This document shows, one piece after another, positions 1 through 7,882 of a DNA stretch of 33,062 nucleotides (within the stretch, counting starts at the first letter, position 1; each line of letters starts with the position of its first letter). Origin of the DNA: Caloramator sp. (GTDB lineage: Bacteria > Bacillota > Clostridia > Clostridiales > Caloramatoraceae); the NCBI GenBank assembly GCA_026418935.1, contig JAOAAJ010000092.1:1-33062 (forward strand), written 5' to 3'. The notes beneath the pieces are model-generated. The model ran no database searches, was not told the origin of the DNA, and saw only the letters and a program-made list of their open reading frames with translations. The position numbers were made by a program, and so were the translations under genes.

Positions 1-243
1 TTAACATCTATAAATGAAGATGGGTTAGAGAATATATCAAAATATTTAAGTGATTTTGATCTGGTTGAAAGATTAAAGGGAAATGTTTGTGTAATAAATT
101 CAATGGGAACAGCAAAAACTTACTATATGCAAAATGGTAAATTTATATACAAGAGTAGGTTAGTTGCATATATATGTCTTGGAATGTCTGTCTTTTTATT
201 TTTAGCTTTGATTTTATTTAGTAGAAATAAAGAATATGATTAA
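1..243 (+). CDS. C-terminal fragment of a membrane-anchored protein
   Basis: An open frame enters from the left edge in frame 1 and stops with TAA at 241-243, giving the last 80 residues of a longer protein. A soluble stretch with a motif around NSMGTAKTYYMQNGKF is followed by one hydrophobic segment (about residues 54-73, LVAYICLGMSVFLFLALILF) and a short charged tail, SRNKEYD. This fits a protein whose C-terminus is held in the membrane, with the tail most likely on the cytoplasmic side. I do not recognise the family and the start lies outside the window. No terminator hairpin follows before the promoter-like sequence of the next gene. Confidence 0.6.
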   Translation, partial: LTSINEDGLENISKYLSDFDLVERLKGNVCVINSMGTAKTYYMQNGKFIYKSRLVAYICLGMSVFLFLALILFSRNKEYD

Positions 244-259
244 ATTTTAAAAATATTTA

Positions 260-288
260 TTGTATTTTATTTATTTAAATGATAAAAT
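260..288 (+). promoter_or_regulatory. Putative sigma-A promoter of the pseudouridine genes
   Basis: TTGTAT at 260-265 and TAAAAT at 283-288 are separated by 17 bases. They would start transcription about 35 bases upstream of the psuK-like ATG at 330. The surroundings are very AT-rich, so chance matches are possible. Confidence 0.4.
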
Positions 289-329
289 AAACATATGATT
301 ATAAAATAAACAAAAGTTTAGGTGATTAT

Positions 330-1421
330 ATGACGAATAGGGAAAGAGAAATACTTGAACTTATTAAGAAAAACCCCTTTATAACCCAAGAGGAAATTGC
401 ATTAAAACTCAATATAGCAAGGGCTTCTGTTGCTGTTCACATTACAAACTTAATGAAAAAGGGATATATCTTAGGAAAAGGGTATATTATAAACCTTGAT
501 GAGTATGTTTTGGTTATTGGTGGGGCAAATGTAGATATACAGGGCTTCCCTAAAGAAAAGCTAAAATTTAAAGATTCAAACCCAGGTATATTAAATATGT
601 CCTTAGGTGGTGTAGGAAGAAATATTGCAGAAAACCTTGCAAGGTTAAATGTAAATGTAAAGCTCATAACTGCCATTGGAGATGATATGTATGGCAAAAA
701 GATACTTGAGCATTCTAAAAATATAGGGATTGATATGAGCCACAGCTTAATTTTAGCTGACGATAACACTTCAACCTATCTTTCAATATTAGATGAGGAT
801 GGTGATATGGCAGTTGCACTTTCCTGTATGGATATATGTGACAGGATAGGTGTGGATTTTATAAAATCAAAGAAGAAGATAATAGAGGGTTCAAAGGTTT
901 GTGTTGTAGATACAAACATACCTAAAGAAACACTTGAAGTTATAGCTGAACTTGAGGATGTTGTTTTATTTTTAGATACAGTATCAACCAAAAAGGCACA
1001 AAAGGTAAAGGACTTCATTGGAAAGTTTCATACAATAAAGCCAAATAGGTATGAGGCTGAAGTTTTAACAGGAATTTATGTTGATAATGTGGATAAAGCA
1101 AAAAAGGCCTGTGAAGTTTTCTTGAACAAGGGAGTAAAGAGGGTATTTTTAAGCCTTGGTGAAGACGGTGTTGTATATGGAGATGGTGAAGGAATATTTA
1201 AAATAGATATGCCAAAGGTTTGTGTTGTAAATGCAACGGGGGCTGGAGATGCCTTCTTGGCAGGGCTTGTTTTTAGCTATTTAAATGACTATTCTATGGA
1301 GGATTCAGCTAAATTTGCAATGGCAGCAGCAGCAATAGCACTATCCTCAAAGGACACTATTTCAAATAAAATGACTATACAAAATGTAAATACAAAGGCA
1401 AAGGAGATGGGATTATGTTAA
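330..1421 (+). CDS. psuK: Pseudouridine kinase, PfkB family, with N-terminal winged helix
   Basis: PfkB-family sugar kinase, 363 aa, expected to phosphorylate pseudouridine to pseudouridine 5'-phosphate in the cytoplasm. Residues 1-54 form a helix-turn-helix domain ([20 protein letters not shown]), so the enzyme may also act as a DNA-binding regulator. The kinase domain starts near [13 protein letters not shown] (about 60), has the glycine-rich [15 protein letters not shown] motif, and ends with the anion-hole/catalytic signature NATGAGDAF (301-309, Asp307 the likely base). It overlaps the next gene by 7 bases, and that gene is the matching glycosidase, which is the main reason for choosing pseudouridine over ribose or another nucleoside as substrate. 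The ATG at 330 follows a weak AGGTGAT site. HTH-PfkB fusions of this kind are common in Firmicutes. Confidence 0.85.
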   Translation: MTNREREILELIKKNPFITQEEIALKLNIARASVAVHITNLMKKGYILGKGYIINLDEYVLVIGGANVDIQGFPKEKLKFKDSNPGILNMSLGGVGRNIAENLARLNVNVKLITAIGDDMYGKKILEHSKNIGIDMSHSLILADDNTSTYLSILDEDGDMAVALSCMDICDRIGVDFIKSKKKIIEGSKVCVVDTNIPKETLEVIAELEDVVLFLDTVSTKKAQKVKDFIGKFHTIKPNRYEAEVLTGIYVDNVDKAKKACEVFLNKGVKRVFLSLGEDGVVYGDGEGIFKIDMPKVCVVNATGAGDAFLAGLVFSYLNDYSMEDSAKFAMAAAAIALSSKDTISNKMTIQNVNTKAKEMGLC

Positions 1422-2323
1422 AAGATTATTTAGTTATATCACAGGAGGTTAAAGAGGCACTGGAAAATGGCAAACCTGTTGTAGCACTTGAATCTACAAT
1501 AATATCACATGGTATGCCATACCCACAAAACGTTGAAACAGCACTTAAGGTTGAGGAGATAGTAAGGCAAAATGGAGCTGTTCCAGCAACTATTGCAATA
1601 ATAGGTGGAAAGCTAAAGGCAGGTTTGACTCGTGACGAAATAGAATATTTAGGTAAAAAAGGAAGAGAAATAGTAAAGGTAAGTAGACGTGATATACCAT
1701 ATATAGTTGCAAAGGGGACTGATGGAGCGACAACTGTTGCATCAACTATGATTATAGCAGCACTTGCAGGAATTAAGGTGTTTGCAACAGGTGGAATAGG
1801 TGGAGTACACAGAGGTGCACAAGAGACCTTTGACATTTCAGCAGACCTTCAAGAGCTTGCAAATACAAATGTTGCAGTTGTTTGTGCAGGTGCCAAATCA
1901 ATACTTGATTTAGGACTTACTCTTGAGTATCTTGAAACCTTTGGTGTTCCAGTTATAGGATATAAAACAGATGAGCTTCCAGCCTTTTATACAAGAAGGA
2001 GTGGATTTAAAGTTGATTATAGGTTAGATACTCCAGAGGAAATTGCAAATATGCTTAAGGTTAAATGGGAACTAAACCTTAAAGGTGGTGCAGTTATTGC
2101 AAATCCAATTCCAGAGGAGTATGAAATGGATTATGATACAATAACAAAGGCAATAGAGGATGCACTAAAGGAAGCAGAAGAAAAGGGCATAAAGGGAAAA
2201 GAATCAACTCCATTTTTACTTGCAAAGGTTAAGGATATTACAGGTGGAAAGAGCCTTGAATCCAATATTCAGCTTGTATATAACAACGCAAAGCTTGCAG
2301 CACAGATTGCAAAAAACTTATAA
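1415..2323 (+). CDS. psuG: Pseudouridine-5'-phosphate glycosidase
   Basis: Cleaves the C-C glycosidic bond of pseudouridine 5'-phosphate to uracil and ribose 5-phosphate, completing breakdown of pseudouridine from RNA turnover. The 302-aa length is normal for PsuG. The N-terminal [17 protein letters not shown] block (23-39), the [18 protein letters not shown] block (125-142) and [10 protein letters not shown] (156-165, with Lys161 in the place of the Schiff-base lysine of E. coli PsuG) are all present. The family needs a divalent metal and is trimeric. The ATG lies inside the end of psuK, so translation is probably coupled. No clear terminator separates it from the lysine riboswitch downstream. 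Confidence 0.93.
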   Translation: MLKDYLVISQEVKEALENGKPVVALESTIISHGMPYPQNVETALKVEEIVRQNGAVPATIAIIGGKLKAGLTRDEIEYLGKKGREIVKVSRRDIPYIVAKGTDGATTVASTMIIAALAGIKVFATGGIGGVHRGAQETFDISADLQELANTNVAVVCAGAKSILDLGLTLEYLETFGVPVIGYKTDELPAFYTRRSGFKVDYRLDTPEEIANMLKVKWELNLKGGAVIANPIPEEYEMDYDTITKAIEDALKEAEEKGIKGKESTPFLLAKVKDITGGKSLESNIQLVYNNAKLAAQIAKNL

Positions 2324-2340
2324 AAAATTTTAAAAAATGC

Positions 2341-2374
2341 TTGACATTTTATTAACTATAATGCAAAATATAAC
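2341..2374 (+). promoter_or_regulatory. Probable promoter region of the lysine riboswitch transcript
   Basis: A perfect TTGACA sits at 2341-2346. TATAAT at 2357-2362 is only 10 bases away, too close to pair with it. TATAAC at 2369-2374 is 22 bases away, too far. The region is placed correctly for the leader RNA that begins near 2395, but the exact -10 element cannot be assigned. Confidence 0.3.
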
Positions 2375-2395
2375 TTAAATAAAAATTGAATATGC

Positions 2396-2577
2396 GTTGA
2401 CCATGATAGAGGCGCGGTGTCTAAGAGTACTATATCTGAGGGAAGCACGATGAGGGTATAGGAAAGGAGCCATCGCCGAAGCGTAGGGCTGATGCTTTAA
2501 GGCTCTATGGCTGGGGCTGCATAGAATATATGCAGAACTGTCACAAACGCATAGTTTGTGGAGAGCTATCATGCAAG
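2396..2577 (+). ncRNA. Lysine riboswitch (L-box) aptamer
   Basis: The L-box core is readable in order: GATAGAGGCGCGG, AAGAGTA, GAGGGAAGCACGATGAGG, GAAAGGAGCCATCGCCGAAG, the CTGGGGCTGCATAG hairpin closing on TGCAGAACTGTCAC, and TGGAGAGCTATCATG. P1 is formed by CATGATAG (2402-2409) with CTATCATG (2566-2573), a perfect 8-bp helix. It binds L-lysine and turns the downstream gene off when lysine is plentiful. The downstream gene is a carrier protein, so the switch identifies that carrier as a likely lysine importer. Confidence 0.95.
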
Positions 2578-2626
2578 GGCAGGGTACGTATTTTTGTACC
2601 TTTGGTGTCTTTTGCTTTGATGGACT

Positions 2627-2665
2627 CTCCTCCGAAAAATTATTAATTAAAGGAGGAGTTTTTTT
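2627..2665 (+). terminator. Expression platform: terminator hairpin whose 3' arm is the Shine-Dalgarno
   Basis: CTCCTCC (2627-2633) pairs with GGAGGAG (2652-2658) across an 18-base loop and is followed by seven T (2659-2665), then directly by the ATG at 2666. The 3' arm is the ribosome-binding site itself, with AGGAGG ending 9 bases before the ATG. Forming this hairpin could both end transcription and hide the ribosome site, so control may be at either level. The stem is short for a terminator, which leaves translational blocking as a real alternative. Confidence 0.7.
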
Positions 2666-4303
2666 ATGCCAGGATTTTTAACACTTTTACCACCACTTGT
2701 CGCTATTTTATTAGCATTTAGAACCAAAAATGTTCTTTTATCCCTATTCGTTGGAGTTCTTACAGGAACATTTCTTTTAAGTTTAAGTTCCCACGGGGTT
2801 ATTTTAAGTTTCTTCTATGCATTTTTAGGATTAGTTGATAAGATACTTGCATCCCTTGCAGATACTTGGAATGCAGGTGTAATACTTCAATGCCTTGCAA
2901 TTGGAGGACTCATTGCAGTTGTATCTAAAATGGGTGGTGCAAAGGCAATAGCAGAATCACTATCAAAGAGGGCAAAGTCTGCAAAGAGTGCACAGCTTAT
3001 AACTTGGCTTCTTGGAATACTTGTTTTCTTTGATGACTATGCAAATTCACTAATCGTAGGTCCAATAATGAGACCTGTTACTGATAAGATGAAGATATCA
3101 AGGGAAAAGCTATCCTTTATAATAGATGCAACAGCAGCACCTATTGCAGGAATTGCACTTATATCAACTTGGGTTGGATATGAGATAAGCTTGATAAAAG
3201 ATGGATATGCTCAAATTGGACAAGATGTAAATGCATATGGAATGTTTGTTTCAACAATACCATACAGATTTTATAACATATTTATACTTATATTCATAGT
3301 TTTCACTGCAGTTTTAGCACGTGAATTTGGTCCAATGCTTGAGGCTGAGAGGAGAGCAAGGATACTTGGAAAGGTTATTGCAGATGATGCAAATCCATTG
3401 GTATCAAATGAAGCTTCAAACATTGAACCAAAAGAGGGAATTAAATTAAGCATATGGAACGCAATAGTTCCAATAGGTGCATTAATTGTGTTTGCATTTT
3501 TAGGATTCTACTATAGTGGATATACAAGTATAATGGCAGGAGAAGATAAGGAATTAATTGAGGCTATAAAAAATGCACCACTTTCATTTAATTCAATAAG
3601 AGAAATATTTGGTGCATCAGATGCCAGTGTGGTACTTTTCCAATCAGCTCTTTTAGCAAGCATAATAGCAATTATTATGGCAGTATCACAAAAGATTATG
3701 ACTGTAGGTGAGGCAATAGATACTTGGCTTGAGGGAGTAAAGTCCTTGGTAATTACAGGTGCAATCTTACTTCTTGCTTGGTCCTTATCAGGAACAATAA
3801 AGGAACTTGGTACAGCAAAATATTTAGCAGGTGTTTTATCAGGAACGTTGCCAAAGTTCTTACTTCCAAGTTTAATATTTGTTTTAGGTTCAGTTATATC
3901 CTTTGCAACAGGTACATCCTATGGAACTATGGGAATACTTATGCCTCTTGTTATTCCACTTGCACATTCAATGTCACCTGATGCAAACTTTATGACAATG
4001 AGTATAGGAGCAGTACTTACAGGTGCGATTTTTGGTGACCACTGCTCACCAATATCCGACACAACAATTTTATCATCGATGGGTTCAATGTGTGACCACC
4101 TACACCACGTTAAAACACAGCTATACTATTCAGTTGTTGTAGGTGTTGTAACGGTTATATGTGGATATTTACCAGTTGCAATAGGAATACCAGTTGTAGT
4201 TTCACTTCTACTTGGAGTGTTTGCTTGTTTTATGCTTGTAAGATTTGTTGGAAGACCTGTTGAAGAGATTGAAATAGAGGCTGAAGTTGGTTTAGAGGAG
4301 TAA
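2666..4303 (+). CDS. NhaC-family carrier, probable lysine transporter
   Basis: Polytopic membrane protein of 545 aa in the Na+/H+ antiporter NhaC superfamily. It has repeated hydrophobic segments throughout, including two polar-hydrophobic NhaC-type stretches around FFDDYANSLIVGPIMRPVTDK and GDHCSPISDTTILSS. Taken alone it would be called an antiporter. The lysine riboswitch directly in front argues that it moves lysine; comparative studies of the L-box regulon predicted an NhaC-type lysine transporter and called it LysW. The ATG at 2666 is fixed by the AGGAGG inside the riboswitch hairpin. It is a single-gene unit closed by a strong terminator that begins right after the stop codon. Confidence 0.85.
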   Translation: MPGFLTLLPPLVAILLAFRTKNVLLSLFVGVLTGTFLLSLSSHGVILSFFYAFLGLVDKILASLADTWNAGVILQCLAIGGLIAVVSKMGGAKAIAESLSKRAKSAKSAQLITWLLGILVFFDDYANSLIVGPIMRPVTDKMKISREKLSFIIDATAAPIAGIALISTWVGYEISLIKDGYAQIGQDVNAYGMFVSTIPYRFYNIFILIFIVFTAVLAREFGPMLEAERRARILGKVIADDANPLVSNEASNIEPKEGIKLSIWNAIVPIGALIVFAFLGFYYSGYTSIMAGEDKELIEAIKNAPLSFNSIREIFGASDASVVLFQSALLASIIAIIMAVSQKIMTVGEAIDTWLEGVKSLVITGAILLLAWSLSGTIKELGTAKYLAGVLSGTLPKFLLPSLIFVLGSVISFATGTSYGTMGILMPLVIPLAHSMSPDANFMTMSIGAVLTGAIFGDHCSPISDTTILSSMGSMCDHLHHVKTQLYYSVVVGVVTVICGYLPVAIGIPVVVSLLLGVFACFMLVRFVGRPVEEIEIEAEVGLEE

Positions 4304-4345
4304 GAAAACTTAAGGTGCTCTGCACCTTAAGTTTTCTTTTGTTTT
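4304..4345 (+). terminator. Rho-independent terminator after the lysine carrier gene
   Basis: GAAAACTTAAGGTGC (4304-4318) pairs perfectly with GCACCTTAAGTTTTC (4322-4336) around a TCT loop, followed by TTTTGTTTT. It starts at the first base after the TAA stop. Confidence 0.92.
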
Positions 4346-4511
4346 AGATTTAATAAAATATGGTAGGTTAAATCTTTCCTTGATTAGTAAATTTATTGCC
4401 GACATAATAGAGTTAGTTAAGATATATGGTAAATAATTAAGTTAATTTTTGATAAAAAGCTATCATTATTGGAGAAAGTGTAATATAATATATTATGGAT
4501 AAAAGTAAATA

Positions 4512-4658
4512 TATTGTTAGGTGAGGCTCCTACAAAGAAAAATGCTACTGCCCAGAAAAATCGAGAGATTCCAATGGGTTAACAGAAATAATCGTGAAGG
4601 TTATTTTTAATGTAGCTGACTTAGAGTCTACGCTTTGTAGTGCTAAAGCTCAACAATA
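4512..4658 (+). ncRNA. M-box (ykoK) magnesium riboswitch aptamer
   Basis: The M-box consensus is clear: GTTAGGTGAGGCTCCTACA, GCTACTGCCCAGAAAAATCG, CCAATGGGTTAACAGAAATA, ATCGTGAAGG, TAGCTGACTTAGAGTC, and CTTTGTAGTGCTAAAGCTCAAC. P1 forms between TATTGTT (4512-4518) and AACAATA (4652-4658). High Mg2+ stabilises the compact fold and P1, which frees the downstream terminator. When Mg2+ is low, CTCAACA (4649-4655) can instead pair with TGTTGAG (4679-4685), which breaks the terminator. The regulated gene is mgtE, as expected. Promoter candidates lie at 4469-4496 (TTGGAG, 16 bases, TATTAT). The stretch 4346-4468 shows nothing else. Confidence 0.95.
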
Positions 4659-4671
4659 AAGAAATTGAATT

Positions 4672-4699
4672 TCTCTACTGTTGAGTAGAGATTTTTTTT
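4672..4699 (+). terminator. M-box-controlled terminator
   Basis: TCTCTACT (4672-4679) pairs with AGTAGAGA (4684-4691) around GTTG, followed by eight T (4692-4699). Its loop and 3' arm overlap the antiterminator strand TGTTGAG (4679-4685), so the two folds exclude each other. This is the standard off-when-Mg2+-is-high arrangement. Confidence 0.9.
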
Positions 4700-4723
4700 A
4701 TATATGAGAAAGGAGTGATGGGT

Positions 4724-4807
4724 ATGGATTCTGGCAGTCCTGTTCCGGAGCAAAAAAACTTAATAAAAAAGAGCCATATTCATCACTTTGGATATTGGCT
4801 CTTCTAA
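4724..4807 (+). CDS. 27-aa leader peptide between the M-box and mgtE
   Basis: A short frame begins with ATG at 4724 behind AAAGGAG (4709-4715, 8-base spacing) and ends with TAA at 4805. It encodes MDSGSPVPEQKNLIKKS followed by HIHHFGYWLF. The ribosome-binding site is as good as that of real genes here. The last codons lie in a hairpin: AAGAGCCA (4769-4776) pairs with TGGCTCTT (4796-4803), with no T-run after it, and the mgtE ribosome site AAAGGAGGGG follows the stop at once. An acidic/proline-bearing N-terminus recalls the MgtL leader of enterobacterial mgtA, but there is no homology I can show. I infer a second, translational layer of mgtE control. Function is unproven. Confidence 0.5.
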   Translation: MDSGSPVPEQKNLIKKSHIHHFGYWLF

Positions 4808-4822
4808 AAGGAGGGGTCAAGA

Positions 4823-6157
4823 ATGAATGAAAAAATTTTAGAGCTATTAAAGAATAAAAATTATAAGGAATTAAGAAATGAGCTTATCGAGCTAAATGAA
4901 GTAAATATAGCAGATATAATTGAAGAAGTTGATACAAGTGAAGCGGTTATATTATTTAGACTTCTTCCAAAGGATATGGCTGTTGAGGTATTCTCATATC
5001 TATCAAACGAACAGCAGATGAATATTATAAACTCTATTACAGATAAAGAAATAGAACACATAATGAATGAGATGTATTTTGACGATATGATTGACTTTAT
5101 TGAAGAGATGCCAGCCTACGTTGTAAAGAAGATTTTAAAGAATACAAAAGAGGACGAGAGGGCACTTATAAACCAGTTTTTAAATTATCCTGATAATTCT
5201 GCTGGAAGCCTTATGACAATAGAGTATGTTGATTTAAGAAAGGATATGACAGTAGGAGAGGCAATAAAGCATATCAAATATACAGGAATAGAGAAGGAGA
5301 CTATATATACCTGTTATGTTATAGATGGAAGCAGAAAGCTTGAAGGTATAATCTCCTTAAGAAAGCTTGTAACTTGTGATGAGGATAAGAAAATAGAAGA
5401 TATTATGAATACAGACGTTATATACGTTCACACACACGATGACCAAGAGATGGTAGCAAGCCTATTTAAAAAATACGACCTTATAGCAATTCCAGTTTTA
5501 GATAAAGAAGAAAGATTGGTTGGAATAATTACAATTGATGATATTGTGGATGTTATTGAACAGGAGAACACAGAGGACTTCCAAAAGATGGCTGGTATGG
5601 AGCCAACCGATATTGAATACCTTGATGCAAGCGTATTTACCCTTGCGAAAAATAGAATAGCTTGGCTTTTAATTCTTATGATTTCTGCAACCTTTACAGG
5701 AAGAATAATTCAAAGATATGAAGAGGTTCTTCAATCAGTTGCAATTTTAGCAGCCTTTATACCAATGCTTATGGACACAGGTGGAAATGCAGGTTCACAA
5801 TCTTCAACTCTTGTAATAAGAGGACTTGCACTTGAGGAGATTAAAACAAAGGACTTCTTTAAGGTTGTATTTAAGGAATTTCAGGTTTCATTTATAGTAG
5901 GAATTGTACTTGCTGTTGTAAATTTTTTAAGGATTTATTTTATAGAAAAGATAAATTTCAAAGTTTCTCTTACTGTAACAATAACACTATTTATTACAAT
6001 TATGCTTGCTAAGATTGTAGGAGGAGTTCTTCCTATAATTGCAAGGAGATTAAAGCTTGACCCAGCAATTATGGCAAGTCCACTTATAACTACAATTGTT
6101 GATGCTGTTGCATTAATAATATATTTTACTTGTGCAACTATGATATTGGGTATATAG
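4823..6157 (+). CDS. mgtE: Magnesium transporter MgtE
   Basis: Mg2+ channel/transporter of the inner membrane, 444 aa, usual family length. Residues 1-125 form the superhelical N domain and about 133-255 the paired CBS domains that sense cytoplasmic Mg2+. Residues about 275-444 carry the transmembrane helices of the homodimeric pore. The pore signature PMLMDTGGNAGSQSSTLVIRG (from 314) and the selectivity aspartate in LITTIVDAVALIIYF (Asp427) are intact. Expression is set by the M-box upstream and possibly by the leader ORF. The ATG at 4823 follows AAAGGAGGGG. Gene identity and riboswitch agree. Confidence 0.96.
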   Translation: MNEKILELLKNKNYKELRNELIELNEVNIADIIEEVDTSEAVILFRLLPKDMAVEVFSYLSNEQQMNIINSITDKEIEHIMNEMYFDDMIDFIEEMPAYVVKKILKNTKEDERALINQFLNYPDNSAGSLMTIEYVDLRKDMTVGEAIKHIKYTGIEKETIYTCYVIDGSRKLEGIISLRKLVTCDEDKKIEDIMNTDVIYVHTHDDQEMVASLFKKYDLIAIPVLDKEERLVGIITIDDIVDVIEQENTEDFQKMAGMEPTDIEYLDASVFTLAKNRIAWLLILMISATFTGRIIQRYEEVLQSVAILAAFIPMLMDTGGNAGSQSSTLVIRGLALEEIKTKDFFKVVFKEFQVSFIVGIVLAVVNFLRIYFIEKINFKVSLTVTITLFITIMLAKIVGGVLPIIARRLKLDPAIMASPLITTIVDAVALIIYFTCATMILGI

Positions 6158-6177
6158 ATTATAAAAAATTATTAAAA

Positions 6178-6210
6178 AGCCCCATCAATGCACTAACCAT
6201 TGAAGGGGCT
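6178..6210. terminator. Shared bidirectional terminator between mgtE and the phosphofructokinase gene
   Basis: AGCCCC-A-TCAATG (6178-6190) pairs with CATTGA-A-GGGGCT (6198-6210). On the minus strand it is followed by a T-run (plus-strand AAAAA at 6174-6178 and beyond), so it ends the phosphofructokinase transcript well. On the plus strand AAAATTTT follows, a weaker end for mgtE. Confidence 0.85.
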
Positions 6211-6216
6211 AAAATT

Positions 6217-7308
6217 TTAATCTCCAAAGCTTATTCCTATTGAACGGGCAACTTGTACAAGTTCTCCATCTGGGTTAACATTTTTGGTCTTACCTATTAC
6301 ATTTTCAAGTGAATCATATGTAATAGTATCACCCTTTAGGCAAACCATATTTCCAAACTTTTCTTGATGTATTAGTTCAACTGCTGCAACTCCATATCTT
6401 GTTGAAAGTATTCTATCAAAGGTTGAAGTGTTTCCACCCCTTTGAATATGTCCAAGTACAGTACATCTTATTTCATTGCTTTTTATCAGTTTCTCTAAAT
6501 CGCTTGCAAGCTTATTACCAATTCCTCCAAGTCTTACTGGGTCTGGGCTATCTTCAACAATCTTACTAATTACAACACTACCATCTTTTGGTTTTGCACC
6601 CTCTGCAATAACTATAATGCTAAATGGTTTTCCTTGTGCCTTTCTTTGTTCAACCTTTTCTACAACCTTTTCAATACTGTATGGTATCTCTGGTATTAAA
6701 ATAACATCAGCAGAACCTGCAATACCTGAGTATAGTGCAATCCATCCGGCATTTCTTCCCATTACCTCAAGAATCATTATTCTGTGGTGCGATTCTGCTG
6801 TTGTATGGAGTCTATCAAGTGCATCGGTTGCAACATCAATGGCAGAGTAGAATCCAAAGGTTAAATCTGTTGAATATAGATCGTTATCTATTGTTTTTGG
6901 TATTCCAATAACTTTAACTCCCTTCCTTGCAAAGTCGCGTGCACTTGTTAATGTTCCATCTCCACCTATTACAACAAGAACATCTACGTTTTCCTTTTTA
7001 AGGTTTTCAACTGCTACATCTGAAACATCCTTTTTAACTATCTTTCCATTTTCCTCAACGGCATAGTCAAATAGGTTGTCCTTATTTGAACTATAAAGTA
7101 TTGTTCCACCCTTGTGGAGTATTCCTGAAACAGTATCTAAAGTTAATGGAATAAAATCATTTTTGTAAAGTCCCCTATAACCGTATTTATACCCTATAAC
7201 CTCATATCCATATTTTAATATTGCGGTTCTTGTTACTGCACGAATAACAGCATTAAGACCTGGACAATCCCCACCGCCCGTTAAAATAGCTATTTTCTTT
7301 GTTGCCAT
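6217..7308 (-). CDS. 6-phosphofructokinase, mixed ATP/PPi-type signature
   Basis: Phosphorylates fructose 6-phosphate to fructose 1,6-bisphosphate in glycolysis; cytoplasmic, 363 aa, longer than the roughly 320 aa of the classical bacterial enzyme. The N-terminal TGGGDCPGLNAVIRA, the GGDGT loop (115-119) and PKTIDND (137-143, catalytic Asp141) are present. Position 118, equal to E. coli residue 104, is Gly, which favours ATP. Position 138, equal to residue 124, is Lys, which is typical of pyrophosphate enzymes. This Gly/Lys combination marks a third subgroup, usually ATP-dependent, so the donor should be treated as unsettled. The ATG at 7308 follows GGAGGGG. It is a lone gene. Confidence 0.88.
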   Translation of the reverse strand: MATKKIAILTGGGDCPGLNAVIRAVTRTAILKYGYEVIGYKYGYRGLYKNDFIPLTLDTVSGILHKGGTILYSSNKDNLFDYAVEENGKIVKKDVSDVAVENLKKENVDVLVVIGGDGTLTSARDFARKGVKVIGIPKTIDNDLYSTDLTFGFYSAIDVATDALDRLHTTAESHHRIMILEVMGRNAGWIALYSGIAGSADVILIPEIPYSIEKVVEKVEQRKAQGKPFSIIVIAEGAKPKDGSVVISKIVEDSPDPVRLGGIGNKLASDLEKLIKSNEIRCTVLGHIQRGGNTSTFDRILSTRYGVAAVELIHQEKFGNMVCLKGDTITYDSLENVIGKTKNVNPDGELVQVARSIGISFGD

Positions 7309-7320
7309 ATAAACCCCTCC

Positions 7321-7361
7321 AATTTAATTAATTAAATTAAGACCCTATTAATTAAATTATA
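7321..7361 (-). promoter_or_regulatory. Promoter -10 and palindromic operator-like site of the phosphofructokinase gene
   Basis: On the minus strand a perfect TATAAT lies at 7361-7356. Downstream of it, in the untranslated leader, is the perfect 18-bp palindrome AATTTAATTAATTAAATT (7321-7338), with a related half copy at about 7349-7358. The -35 element is weak. The palindrome lies between the predicted start point and the ribosome site, where a repressor could block. AT-rich palindromes also arise by chance here. Confidence 0.4.
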
Positions 7362-7531
7362 GTATCAAATAAAGGTTAAAATAAATAATATTCAGAATAT
7401 TAAAAAGTTATTTTTATTTAACAAAAAAAGTATTTTTGAATAGAAACATACAACCCTTCACCTAATTCCCTGAATATATAAGTGCTATTTGGTTAAATTA
7501 ATAGTAACAGAACAAACAGGAGGTGAAAAGA

Positions 7532-7744
7532 ATGAATACAACAGGTGGAAAGAATCAAAAGGTTGTACCAGAAGCAAAGAAAGCACTTAACCAATTCAAA
7601 TATGAAGTAGCTAATGAAGTAGGTGTTAAGGTTCCAGATGGAGGTTACTGGGGAAATATGACTTCTAAGGAATGTGGAACAGTAGGTGGCTACATGGTTA
7701 AGAAGATGGTTGAGGCTTACGAGAGAAATCTTGCTGGTAAGTAA
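7532..7744 (+). CDS. Small acid-soluble spore protein, alpha/beta type
   Basis: Binds and protects DNA in the dormant spore and is cut by the GPR protease at germination. The 70-aa product has the family pattern. QFKYEVANEVGV holds the protease site (cleavage expected between Glu and Val of KYEVA). GNMTSKECGTVGGYMVKKMVEAYE matches the second conserved DNA-contact helix region. One Cys in that block is unusual. The ATG at 7532 is chosen over an in-frame GTG at 7523 because AGGAGGTG (7518-7525) overlaps the GTG and is well placed for the ATG. Forespore (sigma-G) control is expected for the family, but I could not assign a convincing promoter. Confidence 0.93.
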   Translation: MNTTGGKNQKVVPEAKKALNQFKYEVANEVGVKVPDGGYWGNMTSKECGTVGGYMVKKMVEAYERNLAGK

Positions 7745-7757
7745 TAACCTAAAAAAC

Positions 7758-7791
7758 AAAAAAGGGAGTATCTTCGGATGCTCCCTTTTTT
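7758..7791 (+). terminator. Terminator of the spore-protein gene
   Basis: AAAAAAGGGAGTATC (7758-7772), a TTCG tetraloop, and GATGCTCCCTTTTTT (7777-7791) form a 15-bp stem with one G-U pair. The T-run is part of the 3' arm. Confidence 0.92.
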
Positions 7792-7882
7792 ATGATTGGC
7801 AGTTATATTGCTTATTTTTTATGTAATTTTTTATAGGGACAACTATTTATAAATTGAATATATTGTATAAGGGGGGATTAGT

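Noticed and set aside
2341-2362. TTGACA followed by TATAAT before the lysine riboswitch as a strong promoter
   Set aside because: The spacer is only 10 bases, far from the 16-18 needed, so the two elements cannot work together.
2375-2572. Open frame on the minus strand under the lysine riboswitch
   Set aside because: It lies wholly within the antisense of a conserved RNA and has no ribosome site.
7441-7531. Sigma-G promoter before the spore-protein gene
   Set aside because: TGAATA and ACATA strings occur, but no -10 element with correct spacing could be matched.
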